Assembly (NCBI GenBank): GCA_910585785.1
Contig: CAJUEV010000021.1
Span: forward strand, 1-17,444
Direction of reading: 5' to 3'
Length of the DNA stretch: 17,444 nucleotides
Source of the DNA: an uncultured Christensenella sp.
GTDB taxonomy: Bacteria > Bacillota > Clostridia > Christensenellales > Borkfalkiaceae
Notes under the pieces: generated by a model
What the model was told of the DNA's origin: nothing
Database searches by the model: none
The model's input: only the letters and a program-made list of their open reading frames with translations
Part shown: piece by piece, positions 1 to 6,626 of the stretch
Layout of the letters: each line of letters begins with the position of its first letter
How positions within the stretch are numbered: the first letter of the stretch is position 1
Translations under genes and position numbers: made by a program

Positions 1-13
1 GCTCTTCCGATCT
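1..13 (+). other. Residual Illumina adapter sequence
   Basis: The first 13 bases read GCTCTTCCGATCT, identical to the 3' end shared by the Illumina TruSeq adapters. It sits exactly at the window edge, as expected for untrimmed adapter at a contig end. These bases should not be treated as genomic. The genomic sequence probably starts at or near base 14. Confidence 0.95.
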
Positions 14-24
14 AAACAAGGAGG

Positions 25-507
25 TTATTTTCTTACGCCGAGAATATGTATTCCCCGCGCAATGGCAAAGTTGTATGAAGAAAGAGGTTTATTATAAGCG
101 TCGTAAGAGTGCGCCGCCACAAGAATTTTGCCGCGGGAAAAGCCCACAACCACGGGAGAGTGATAAAAGTCGCCAGTGCTGTTGCCAAGCTGTACAATAT
201 CGCCTATTTCAAGCTCGGCAAGCGGAACTTCTTCGGCAAACGGGCCTTGCCCGTCGTTGTTTACAAGAAAATTATAAAGGTATTCGACTCCCGTCCAACT
301 TGGCGTGCGGTTGTTTGCGGATTTGTAAAACCAGCCGAAAGTGGGGGTGTAGTTCATAACTTTTGCGCCCGCGTAAATACATTGCGAGGCAAAGTTTGTG
401 CAGTCGCCGCCTATTTTTGAAAAATCGTAAAACGCGGGATTGCGCCTGAACGCCCATTTTTTGGCGTAAGCAACCGCGGCTTCGCGGTCGTAAGCAATTT
501 CAGTCAT
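25..507 (-). CDS. Amidase_6-type putative cysteine amidase/peptidase
   Basis: A complete 160-residue protein made up almost wholly of one domain resembling the 'putative amidase' family (PF12671, Amidase_6). The family is NlpC/P60-like in fold and occurs in Bacillota, often in sporulation or cell-wall proteins. What is visible: an N-terminal YDREAAVAYAKKWA helix, the family signature NPAFYDF, then GGDCTNFASQ with the likely nucleophile Cys36. A GDIVQL strand is followed by the likely catalytic His116 (FYHSPVVVG), and AAHSYD lies near the C-terminus. There is no signal peptide, so either it acts in the cytoplasm or a secreted form lost its leader. ATG at 507 is the only sensible start, and no clear Shine-Dalgarno precedes it. 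The substrate is not known; the name follows the family only. Confidence 0.85.
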   Translation of the reverse strand: MTEIAYDREAAVAYAKKWAFRRNPAFYDFSKIGGDCTNFASQCIYAGAKVMNYTPTFGWFYKSANNRTPSWTGVEYLYNFLVNNDGQGPFAEEVPLAELEIGDIVQLGNSTGDFYHSPVVVGFSRGKILVAAHSYDAYNKPLSSYNFAIARGIHILGVRK

Positions 508-562
508 ACTTCATTTTATGAAAATACGCCTTACCGCGTGCATACGCTGTTAAAACAACGAA

Positions 563-617
563 AAACCGCCCTTAAAACAAATGTCAAGGCGCGGTATTGC
601 ATTATTAAAGGCGGTTT
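563..617 (-). terminator. Probable intrinsic terminator after comF
   Basis: Read on the minus strand, AAACCGCCTTTAA pairs with TTAAGGGCGGTTT (13 bp, one G-U). The loop is about 29 nt, and a T-rich run TTTTTCGTTGTTTT follows. The position just after the comF stop fits termination. The long loop lowers confidence. Confidence 0.5.
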
Positions 618-638
618 AGCGTTATTAAAGTAAGCAAA

Positions 639-1364
639 TCAGTCTTTTTCAAGCGTTTTATATTCAACCGAAGCAACTGCGGCAAAGTACGCGCGCTTTG
701 CGCCCGCCGCTAAAACCGCTTTGCTTATTTCGTCCGCGGTTGCGCCCGTGGTGAGAACGTCGTCAACTATAAGCACGTTTTTGCCCGCAATATCCTGCGG
801 TTTGGCAACTTTAAAAGCGTTTTTCAGGTTTTCGCAGCGCTGCTTTCTGGTAAGTCCTTTTTGCGCTTCCGTTTCTTTGGTCTTTTGTACCGCGCCCGAT
901 ATCAGCGGTATGCCCGTGCGTTTCGAAAGAGATTTTGCAAGCAATTCCGTCTGGTTGTAACCCCTGCGTTTAACCGCCTTTTTTGTGGCGGGAACGTAAA
1001 CTATGCAGTCGAAAGGGGGCAGCGCTTTAACGCGCTCGGCAAGCAATTCGGCAAAAAATTCCTTCAAATATCCGTTACCGTTTTTGAATTTGCCTATAAG
1101 TATAATTCCCCCGCCGTCGTACACAAAGGCGGAAACGCCTTGCTTGTAAACGGGTGGCTGAGCCTTGCATTCAAGGCATATTTCGGGGCGCACGGTCTTT
1201 CTGCCGCATACGGGGCAAACGGTTTTGTCGTTAAAAACTACTGTTTTTTTGCAGCCGTTGCACAAATTTGTGCCAAAAGTTTCCGCACCGCAGACGTCGC
1301 ACGTATATTCTAGCGGAAAAAAAGCGTCCCGCAAAGTTTTGCCTAAATTCAAATTTTTCAGCAT
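639..1364 (-). CDS. comF: ComF family phosphoribosyltransferase-like protein
   Basis: A 241-residue ComF/GntX family protein. The N-terminus has two paired zinc-binding clusters: CDVCG with CNGC, then CPVCG with CLEC, eight cysteines in all. The C-terminal half is a type I phosphoribosyltransferase fold. It carries the conserved KKAVKRRGYNQTELLAKSL segment and the PRPP-binding loop VLIVDDVLTTGAT. In Bacillus ComFC works with the ComFA helicase in DNA uptake during competence, but the family is widespread in bacteria without known competence and its biochemical role is unsettled. No comFA lies next to it here; the helicase at 8497 is a different family. Length is normal. ATG at 1364 is used; no good Shine-Dalgarno precedes it. 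It is divergent from the HAD gene at 1503. Confidence 0.93.
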   Translation of the reverse strand: MLKNLNLGKTLRDAFFPLEYTCDVCGAETFGTNLCNGCKKTVVFNDKTVCPVCGRKTVRPEICLECKAQPPVYKQGVSAFVYDGGGIILIGKFKNGNGYLKEFFAELLAERVKALPPFDCIVYVPATKKAVKRRGYNQTELLAKSLSKRTGIPLISGAVQKTKETEAQKGLTRKQRCENLKNAFKVAKPQDIAGKNVLIVDDVLTTGATADEISKAVLAAGAKRAYFAAVASVEYKTLEKD

Positions 1365-1454
1365 AAGTTAAACCCGTAAAAATTATTGCTTATTCGCAGC
1401 ATATGCGCGGGGGTATCCGACTTTTCGCTCGTTTGACGCGCACGGCGATTTCGC

Positions 1455-1483
1455 TTGAAATTTTATTGTAAACGTGGTATAAT
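1455..1483 (+). promoter_or_regulatory. Extended -10 sigma-A promoter for the HAD gene
   Basis: TTGAAA (1455-1460), a 17-bp spacer and TATAAT (1478-1483). A TG one base ahead of the -10 makes it an extended -10 element. Transcription should start near 1490, leaving a leader of only about 13 nt that is nearly all ribosome-binding site (AAAGGGG, 1489-1495). Confidence 0.85.
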
Positions 1484-1502
1484 CAAGCAAAGGGGTCTTA
1501 AA

Positions 1503-2384
1503 ATGAACAGAAAAGAAAAGGGCACAAAACCGGTACTTGCGGTTTGTTACGACTTTGACAAAACTCTTTCGCCCGACGATATGCAGGCGCAGGGGTATAT
1601 TCAGTCCGTCGGATACGACGTAAACAACTTCTGGCAAGAGGCAAACGGACTTGCCGCCGACAACGAAATGGATAACAACCTTGCCTATATGTACAAAATG
1701 GTTGTGGAGGCGGAGGGCAACTTCGTTTTCAACAAAAAGGCGCTTATGGACTACGGCGCGAAAGTTACGTTGTTTGAAGGGGTTGAGGAGTGGTTTGACA
1801 GAATCAACCGCTACGGCGAAGAAAACGGCGTGCTTGTAGAGCATTACATAATTTCTTCCGGCTTGAAGGAAATGATTGAAGGCACTTCTATTGCGCGCGC
1901 GGGCGCGTTTGAAAAAATTTATGCAAGCTCGTTTTATTTTAACGAACGCGGCGTTGCAAAGTGGCCCGCGCAGGTAGTAAACTATACAAATAAGACGCAG
2001 TTTTTGTTCAGAATATCAAAGGGCGTGCTGGACGTGAACGACGACGGGGTAAACGAGTATTTTGCGCCCGAAAACATACGCGTACCCTTCCGCAATATGG
2101 TGTATATTGGGGACAGCGACACGGATATACCGTGTATGAAGTTGATAAATTCTTACGGCGGGCACGCGATAGGCGTTTATAATCCGCGTACGAAGGATAA
2201 AACCAAGGTTCGCAATATGATAAACGACAGCCGCATACGCTATTTTGCGGCGGCGGATTATTGTGAAAATTCCGAGCTTGACGTTTTGCTTAAAAACATT
2301 ATTTTAAAGACTGCCGCTTACGAGGTGTTGGAAAACAAGTCGATTGCGGACAGAATGGACGCCAAGACGAATACCGCAAAATAA
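1503..2384 (+). CDS. HAD superfamily hydrolase (phosphoserine-phosphatase-like)
   Basis: A 293-residue cytoplasmic HAD-family phosphatase. Motif I is CYDFDKTLS with nucleophile Asp17 and acid/base Asp19. Motif II is IISSGL with Ser118. Motif IV is GDSDTD at 203-208, where acidic residues bind Mg2+. A large helical cap lies between motifs I and II (MDNNLAYMYKMVVEAEG). The reading frame stays open 16 codons further upstream, but ATG at 1503 is chosen because AAAGGGG lies 7 nt before it and the -35 element overlaps the upstream extension. The family hydrolyses small phosphorylated metabolites; the true substrate cannot be read from sequence. It stands alone between its own promoter and a strong terminator. 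Confidence 0.9.
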   Translation: MNRKEKGTKPVLAVCYDFDKTLSPDDMQAQGYIQSVGYDVNNFWQEANGLAADNEMDNNLAYMYKMVVEAEGNFVFNKKALMDYGAKVTLFEGVEEWFDRINRYGEENGVLVEHYIISSGLKEMIEGTSIARAGAFEKIYASSFYFNERGVAKWPAQVVNYTNKTQFLFRISKGVLDVNDDGVNEYFAPENIRVPFRNMVYIGDSDTDIPCMKLINSYGGHAIGVYNPRTKDKTKVRNMINDSRIRYFAAADYCENSELDVLLKNIILKTAAYEVLENKSIADRMDAKTNTAK

Positions 2385-2406
2385 AATTTGAATAACGTAA
2401 AACGCA

Positions 2407-2431
2407 GCGGGGGCTTTAAATAAGCCCCCGC
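2407..2431 (+). terminator. Strong intrinsic terminator, possibly bidirectional
   Basis: A perfect 10-bp stem GCGGGGGCTT/AAGCCCCCGC with the 5-nt loop TAAAT. It is followed on the plus strand by the T-rich run GTATTTTTATTTGTTTTTG. It ends the HAD transcript. It also lies just past the stop of the convergent ktrA, but the minus-strand tail is poor in T. Confidence 0.92.
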
Positions 2432-2437
2432 GTATTT

Positions 2438-3091
2438 TTATTTGTTTTTGTTTGTAAACTTTAAAATAAGTTCCGTTTCGCCGAAAACCAGCATATGGTC
2501 GCCGTTCTGGAAAATATAGTTGGGTCCGGGCAACGGCGTAATTTCTTTACCCTGCTTTATGGTAAGCACGTTCAAGCCGTATTTGCCGCGGGGATTAGCG
2601 TCGACAAGTTTCATACCGTACCAACGCTGGGGGACGGCAATTTCAAAAATGCCGTGCTGCGCGTCAAGTTCAACATAGTCGAAAACCCGCTTAGCGTTTA
2701 GTTTTACCGCAAGTTTTTCGGCAATGTCGCGGTTGGGGTAAACAACTTCGTCCGCGCCCACGCGCAATAAAAATTTGCGCTGAATTTCGGTGTTTGCCCT
2801 TGAAACAACGTATTTTGCGCCCAAGTCTTTTAAGTTTGAAGTAATTTCAAGCGAACTCTGGAAGTCGTCGCCAATGGCCACCACGCACGCGTCGAAAGAA
2901 GGGATGTCAAGCGACTTTAAGTTGTCCGTATTCATACAGTTGGCTATTGCAGCGCCGGTGTATTTGGAAGCAAGCGAGTTTATAACGTCCTCGTTTCTGT
3001 CCACAATCATAACTTCGTCGCCCATATTGCGCAGTTTTTCACCGAGAGCCTGTCCGAAGTTTCCAAGCCCTATCAAAAGTACCGATTTCAT
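2438..3091 (-). CDS. ktrA: KtrA/TrkA family potassium-uptake gating protein
   Basis: A 217-residue cytosolic regulator of the Ktr/Trk potassium transporter. The N-terminal RCK_N Rossmann domain (about 1-125) has the dinucleotide loop GLGNFGQALG at 8-17 and the acidic Asp31 at the end of beta-2. The C-terminal RCK_C domain (about 135-215) is the smaller ligand-binding fold, which binds c-di-AMP in several Bacillota. In the family an octameric KtrA ring opens the KtrB dimer in response to ATP/ADP or NAD(H). It sits downstream of ktrB and a small unknown gene in one operon, which supports a KtrAB pair. ATG at 3091 has a GGAG ribosome site 8 nt upstream. Length is typical. Whether it should be called KtrA or KtrC cannot be told. 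Confidence 0.93.
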   Translation of the reverse strand: MKSVLLIGLGNFGQALGEKLRNMGDEVMIVDRNEDVINSLASKYTGAAIANCMNTDNLKSLDIPSFDACVVAIGDDFQSSLEITSNLKDLGAKYVVSRANTEIQRKFLLRVGADEVVYPNRDIAEKLAVKLNAKRVFDYVELDAQHGIFEIAVPQRWYGMKLVDANPRGKYGLNVLTIKQGKEITPLPGPNYIFQNGDHMLVFGETELILKFTNKNK

Positions 3092-3162
3092 TTATTTCTC
3101 CGTTGCCCCGCGTGTATGTCGAGGTTTTATTCATTTTATAATTTATTTAAGTCGCTTTCAAA

Positions 3163-3481
3163 TTAGCGTTTGCTTTTAATTTTTCCGTTATCCGTCTTTA
3201 TTTTATAAATAATTTCGCCGCGGTTAAAGTGCCATTGCATAATTGCAATCGTTCCCGTGTATTCGCGCTCGCCGCGGGTTACAACCCTTTCGCCGTAACG
3301 AAAGCGGGGGCGGGTTTTCAAGTTTTTTAATATTTTTCAAATCGGTGCGTATTCCGCATTGCGGCGCAAGTATCACCGCTTTGCCGTCGTTTGCGTCGAC
3401 TTCGTACTCGACTACGCGCTGAAATAAATTCTGCAATAAATCCGCGCTTAAAAACTCGGCGTCAAGGCAAATTCCCCACAT
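3163..3481 (-). pseudogene. Small conserved-looking protein with a +1 frameshift, inside the ktr operon
   Basis: The frame opened by ATG at 3481 reads a plausible acidic protein (MWGICLDAEFLSADLL... to DLKNIKK). After about 54 codons it turns into an implausible Pro/Arg-rich tail that stops at 3224. In the +1 frame a good continuation starts at the same place: LKTRPRFRYGERVVTRG, then EYTGTIAIMQWHFN, EIIYKIK and a stop at 3163. The joint falls at a run of six A (T6 on the plus strand, about 3323-3328). Removing one A gives a 105-residue protein across the junction (NIKNLKTRPRF). The total span is 319 nt, 3n+1, as expected for one extra base. I do not recognise the family. It lies 4 nt after the ktrB stop and before ktrA, so it is part of the potassium operon. 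It may be truly broken or may reflect an assembly error. Confidence 0.7.
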
Positions 3482-3485
3482 AATA

Positions 3486-4829
3486 TTACCCGATTAAAAG
3501 CGAATCCACCGGTTTGCGCACACCCGAAGCCGAGCGTTTTTCTCCCACGGCAAGCGCCAGAGTAAGTATGCCCACCCTGCCCGCGTACATTAAAAGAATA
3601 AGTATTATTTTAGAAGCAACAGTAAGGCGGGGGGTAAGTCCCTGACTCAGCCCCACGGTGCCCATTGCGGAAACACATTCAAACAGCACTTCGTTAAACA
3701 GCGCTTTGTCCGGCTCTATCGCGCAAATTGCAAGCGCTGCAATCATAATAAGCATAAGGCACGCGGCGAATATTGCAAGCGCCTGCGACAGCAAAGAGTA
3801 CTCGATACGTTTTTTACCCATATTAATATCCCGGTGCCCGCGGAACACGCCTATCATACCCATAATAATTACGGCAAACGTGCCAACCTTTATGCCGCCC
3901 GCGGTCGAGCCCGAGCTTCCGCCGATAAACATTAATATAAGCGTAAGCAGATAGCCGCTGTCCGAAAGGGTGGAAGGGTCGGTAGTGAAAAATCCCGCCG
4001 TGCGCGGTGACACCGCGTTAAAAAACGAGCATAACAGTTTTTGTCCGAAGTTATAGCCCCGGTAAGAGGGATTGCGCCATTCGAAAAGAAGAAAAAGCGC
4101 CGTTGAGATAACCGTAAGAAGCAGACTTACAAAAAGCACCACTTTGGTGTTTAACTGCATTTTTTTGGGATTGCACTTTGCTTCGATAACGTCGCCCCAA
4201 ACGCAAAAGCCCAAACCGCCCATAATTATAAGTCCGCTTAAAGTAAGCGTAACCAAAGGGTCGGTTGCGTACGCCTGCAACGAAGTGCCGCCTACGCCAA
4301 CAAGGTCAAATCCCGCGTTGCAAAACGCCGAAACGGAGTGCCAAAGCGCATAATAAACGCCTATGCCGCCGTAATCGCGGCAAAAACTTATGGAAAGCAG
4401 CGCCGCGCCCGCAACCTCAAAAATTGCCGTGCCTATAAATATGCGTTTTAAAAGGGGGGTAAGTCCTTCGTATTTTCTGCTGCCCGCCGCCGACATAAGC
4501 GCCTTGCGCTCGTAAAGTCCCATCTTGTGGCGGAATATTAAAAACAGTGACGAAACGAAGCTCATAAACCCTAGTCCGCCCGTCTGAATAAGCAGAAGTA
4601 TGACTATCTGCCCGAACAGCGACCAGTGCGTTCCCGTGTCCACGGGCGTAAGTCCCGTTACGCACGTTGCCGAAGCGGAAACGAACAGCGCGTTTAAATA
4701 GCCCGTCGAAGTTCCGTCTTTTGTGGCGAACGGCAAAACGAGAAGCACGCTTCCCAGCATAATTACCGTAAAATATCCGAGTGCAAGAAATTGCCAAACG
4801 GAAAGTTTTAATTTAAACGTTTTTTTCAT
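3486..4829 (-). CDS. ktrB: KtrB/TrkH family potassium transporter membrane subunit
   Basis: A 447-residue membrane protein with the four-fold pore architecture of the Trk/Ktr superfamily. The four selectivity-filter loops are visible as SATCVTGL, SAFCNAGFDL, SPRTAGF and SAMGTVGLS, each with its conserved glycine. Before the second pore helix lies the conserved LLLIQTGGLGFMSF segment. The C-terminus GRVGILTLALAVG is typical of KtrB. It passes K+ (often Na+-linked) across the cytoplasmic membrane under control of the KtrA ring encoded downstream. It is the first gene of a minus-strand operon from the promoter at 4856-4884; ATG at 4829 is preceded by AAGG. Length matches the short KtrB forms rather than the longer TrkH. 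Confidence 0.95.
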   Translation of the reverse strand: MKKTFKLKLSVWQFLALGYFTVIMLGSVLLVLPFATKDGTSTGYLNALFVSASATCVTGLTPVDTGTHWSLFGQIVILLLIQTGGLGFMSFVSSLFLIFRHKMGLYERKALMSAAGSRKYEGLTPLLKRIFIGTAIFEVAGAALLSISFCRDYGGIGVYYALWHSVSAFCNAGFDLVGVGGTSLQAYATDPLVTLTLSGLIIMGGLGFCVWGDVIEAKCNPKKMQLNTKVVLFVSLLLTVISTALFLLFEWRNPSYRGYNFGQKLLCSFFNAVSPRTAGFFTTDPSTLSDSGYLLTLILMFIGGSSGSTAGGIKVGTFAVIIMGMIGVFRGHRDINMGKKRIEYSLLSQALAIFAACLMLIMIAALAICAIEPDKALFNEVLFECVSAMGTVGLSQGLTPRLTVASKIILILLMYAGRVGILTLALAVGEKRSASGVRKPVDSLLIG

Positions 4830-4855
4830 TAAGTTTCAACCTTAAAAACGCGTTT

Positions 4856-4884
4856 ATTTTAGCACACGCAAAACCGCTTGTCAA
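4856..4884 (-). promoter_or_regulatory. Promoter of the ktrB operon
   Basis: On the minus strand: TTGACA (4879-4884), 17-bp spacer, TAAAAT (4856-4861), with TG one base before the -10. The predicted start is near 4849, about 20 nt before the ktrB ATG. Only one mismatch from consensus. Confidence 0.88.
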
Positions 4885-5180
4885 CAAATTGCGCGTGCGC
4901 CCTTTCCGCGCGCGGTTTTGAACAGATTTTGTTTGATTTTTAAAATTTTTTGTTTTTTTGCGCTTTGAAAAAATTTTTCCGCTCTTTTCAAGCTTAAAAA
5001 TTATATATGCGTTTTAACACATTTCAGTTTTAGGGCATATGCTTTATTACGGCTTTTTTCGGGCGCATATGCGGTTTTATTGACGTGCGCCAAAATACGT
5101 ATGCCCGAAAGCAAAAGTGTTTGCGGGCGCAAATATAACGTGTGCGCCGCGGCGGCGGGTTGCCGTTTTAGCGGCGGGAG
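4885..5180. other. Intergenic region upstream of glmM; two GCATATGC palindromes
   Basis: A gene-free stretch between the divergent ktrB and glmM. It contains an A/T-homopolymer-rich part (about 4920-5020), then two copies of the 8-bp palindrome GCATATGC (5035-5042 and 5065-5072; the second extends to CGCATATGCG), then a GC-rich leader before glmM. A TTGACG at about 5080 has no well-spaced -10, so no glmM promoter is called with confidence. No riboswitch motif was recognised. Confidence 0.6.
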
Positions 5181-6536
5181 GTGAGTATTACGGGCAAATA
5201 TTTCGGTACGGACGGATTCCGCGGGGAAGCGGGCGCGGTAATTACGGCGGAACACGCGTTTAAAGTGGGCAGAGTGCTGGGCTGGTACTTCGGCGAAAGG
5301 CTTAAAGGCAAGTGCCGCGCCGTAATAGGCAAGGACACCAGACTTTCTTCATATATGTTGGAGTACTCGCTGGCGGCGGGGCTTACTGCTTCCGGTGCCG
5401 ACGCATATATTTTGCACGTTACCACCACCCCCTCCGTTTCTTTTGCGGCGCGTTGCGACGGCTTCGATTGCGGAATAATGGTTTCGGCAAGCCATAATCC
5501 TTATTATGACAACGGCATAAAACTTATGAACGGGCAAGGCGAAAAAATGGACGGCGAGGCGGTTGAACTTGTCGAGCGCTATCTGGACGGTGACTTGGCG
5601 CCCTTCGGCGGGCGGGATATTCCGTTTGCAAGCGGCAGGGACGTGGGCAGGACGGTGGATTACGTTTCGGGCAGAAACCGCTATATAGGTCACCTTATTT
5701 CGCTTGCCACCTGCTCTTATAAGGGGCTGCGGATAGGTTTGGACGGGGCAAACGGCAGCGCGTTCAGTATTGCAAGAAGCGTTTTTGACGCGCTCGGAGC
5801 AAAAACTTTTGTGATAGGCGACTGCCCCGACGGAACGAACGTAAACGACGGGGTCGGTTCAACTCATATCGAGGCATTGCAAAAACTTGTTAAGGACAAC
5901 TCGCTGGACATAGGTTTTGCTTTTGACGGCGACGCGGACAGATGCATTACCGTGGACGAAAACGGGCAAGTTGTCACCGGCGACGAAGAAATGTTTATTT
6001 GCGCGTATTATTTTAAAAGCCGCAATCTGCTTACCGGTGACAAAATAGTTTGCACGGTTATGAGCAACGGCGGGTTGATAAAAAGTCTTGCCGCGCGCGG
6101 TATAGACTGCGTTTTGTGCGAAGTCGGCGACAAAAACGTCTGCGACGCTATGGCAAAGACGGGCGCGGCGTTGGGCGGCGAACGCAGCGGGCACGTGGTT
6201 TTTTCAAAATATGAAACGACGGGCGACGGACTTGTTACCGCCATTATGATTATGGAAGCGGTTGCGGAAAGCAAACTGCCCGTTTCAAAGTTGCTTAAAG
6301 GCTATAAATCGTTGCCGCAGGCGCTTATAAGCGTGCCCGTGACGGACAAAAAAACAGCTATGGCTGGCGTTGAAAATCTTGCAAAAAAACTTGCGAAAGA
6401 ACTTGATTTGCGCATTCTGGCGCGCCCTTCCGGCACCGAGCGGGTTATCCGCGTTATGGCTGAGGGCGAAAGCGAGGAACGTTGCGCTTTAGCTTGCAAA
6501 ATAATAAGTTCAAAAATAACCGAAAATTGCGGTTGA
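5181..6536 (+). CDS. glmM: Phosphoglucosamine mutase GlmM
   Basis: Converts glucosamine-6-phosphate to glucosamine-1-phosphate, feeding UDP-GlcNAc and peptidoglycan. The protein is about 450 residues, normal for the family. Motifs in order: KYFGTDGFRG at the N-terminus, the phosphoserine loop MVSASHNPYYDNGIK (reactive Ser104 in GTG numbering), the Mg2+ loop DGDADR at 249-254, the sugar loop GERSGH, and the phosphate-binding RPSGTE at 415-420. Next is glmS, the enzyme that makes its substrate, about 90 bp downstream. The start is odd: the only canonical start codon, GTG 5181, lies inside the strong Shine-Dalgarno GGAGGTGA (5177-5184). The downstream ATT (5187) or ACG (5190) would have normal spacing, and starting at ACG would give the family-typical MGKYFGTDG. 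A stop codon at 5169-5171 rules out an upstream start. Confidence 0.96.
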   Translation: MSITGKYFGTDGFRGEAGAVITAEHAFKVGRVLGWYFGERLKGKCRAVIGKDTRLSSYMLEYSLAAGLTASGADAYILHVTTTPSVSFAARCDGFDCGIMVSASHNPYYDNGIKLMNGQGEKMDGEAVELVERYLDGDLAPFGGRDIPFASGRDVGRTVDYVSGRNRYIGHLISLATCSYKGLRIGLDGANGSAFSIARSVFDALGAKTFVIGDCPDGTNVNDGVGSTHIEALQKLVKDNSLDIGFAFDGDADRCITVDENGQVVTGDEEMFICAYYFKSRNLLTGDKIVCTVMSNGGLIKSLAARGIDCVLCEVGDKNVCDAMAKTGAALGGERSGHVVFSKYETTGDGLVTAIMIMEAVAESKLPVSKLLKGYKSLPQALISVPVTDKKTAMAGVENLAKKLAKELDLRILARPSGTERVIRVMAEGESEERCALACKIISSKITENCG

Positions 6537-6626
6537 CCGCCGCATATGCGCGATTTAAACGAGTTTAATGATGTCTTAACGCGCGAAATTTCGATTTTTA
6601 GCGCAAAAAATTAAAAGGAGTTTGCT

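Noticed and set aside
17..24. Perfect AAGGAGG on the plus strand near the contig start
   Set aside because: No start codon follows at usual spacing and the sequence lies at the end of the minus-strand amidase gene; taken as chance.
1383..1844. 153-residue minus-strand open frame opposite the HAD gene
   Set aside because: It overlaps a clear HAD coding region and its promoter; its composition is that of an antisense shadow.
3316..3330. Programmed -1 frameshift at AAAAAAC in the small ktr gene
   Set aside because: The two good halves are related by a +1 shift and the heptamer is in the wrong phase for -1 slippage.
6537..6626. glmS ribozyme upstream of glmS
   Set aside because: The gap to glmM is only about 90 bp, too short for the full ribozyme, and none of its core was recognised.
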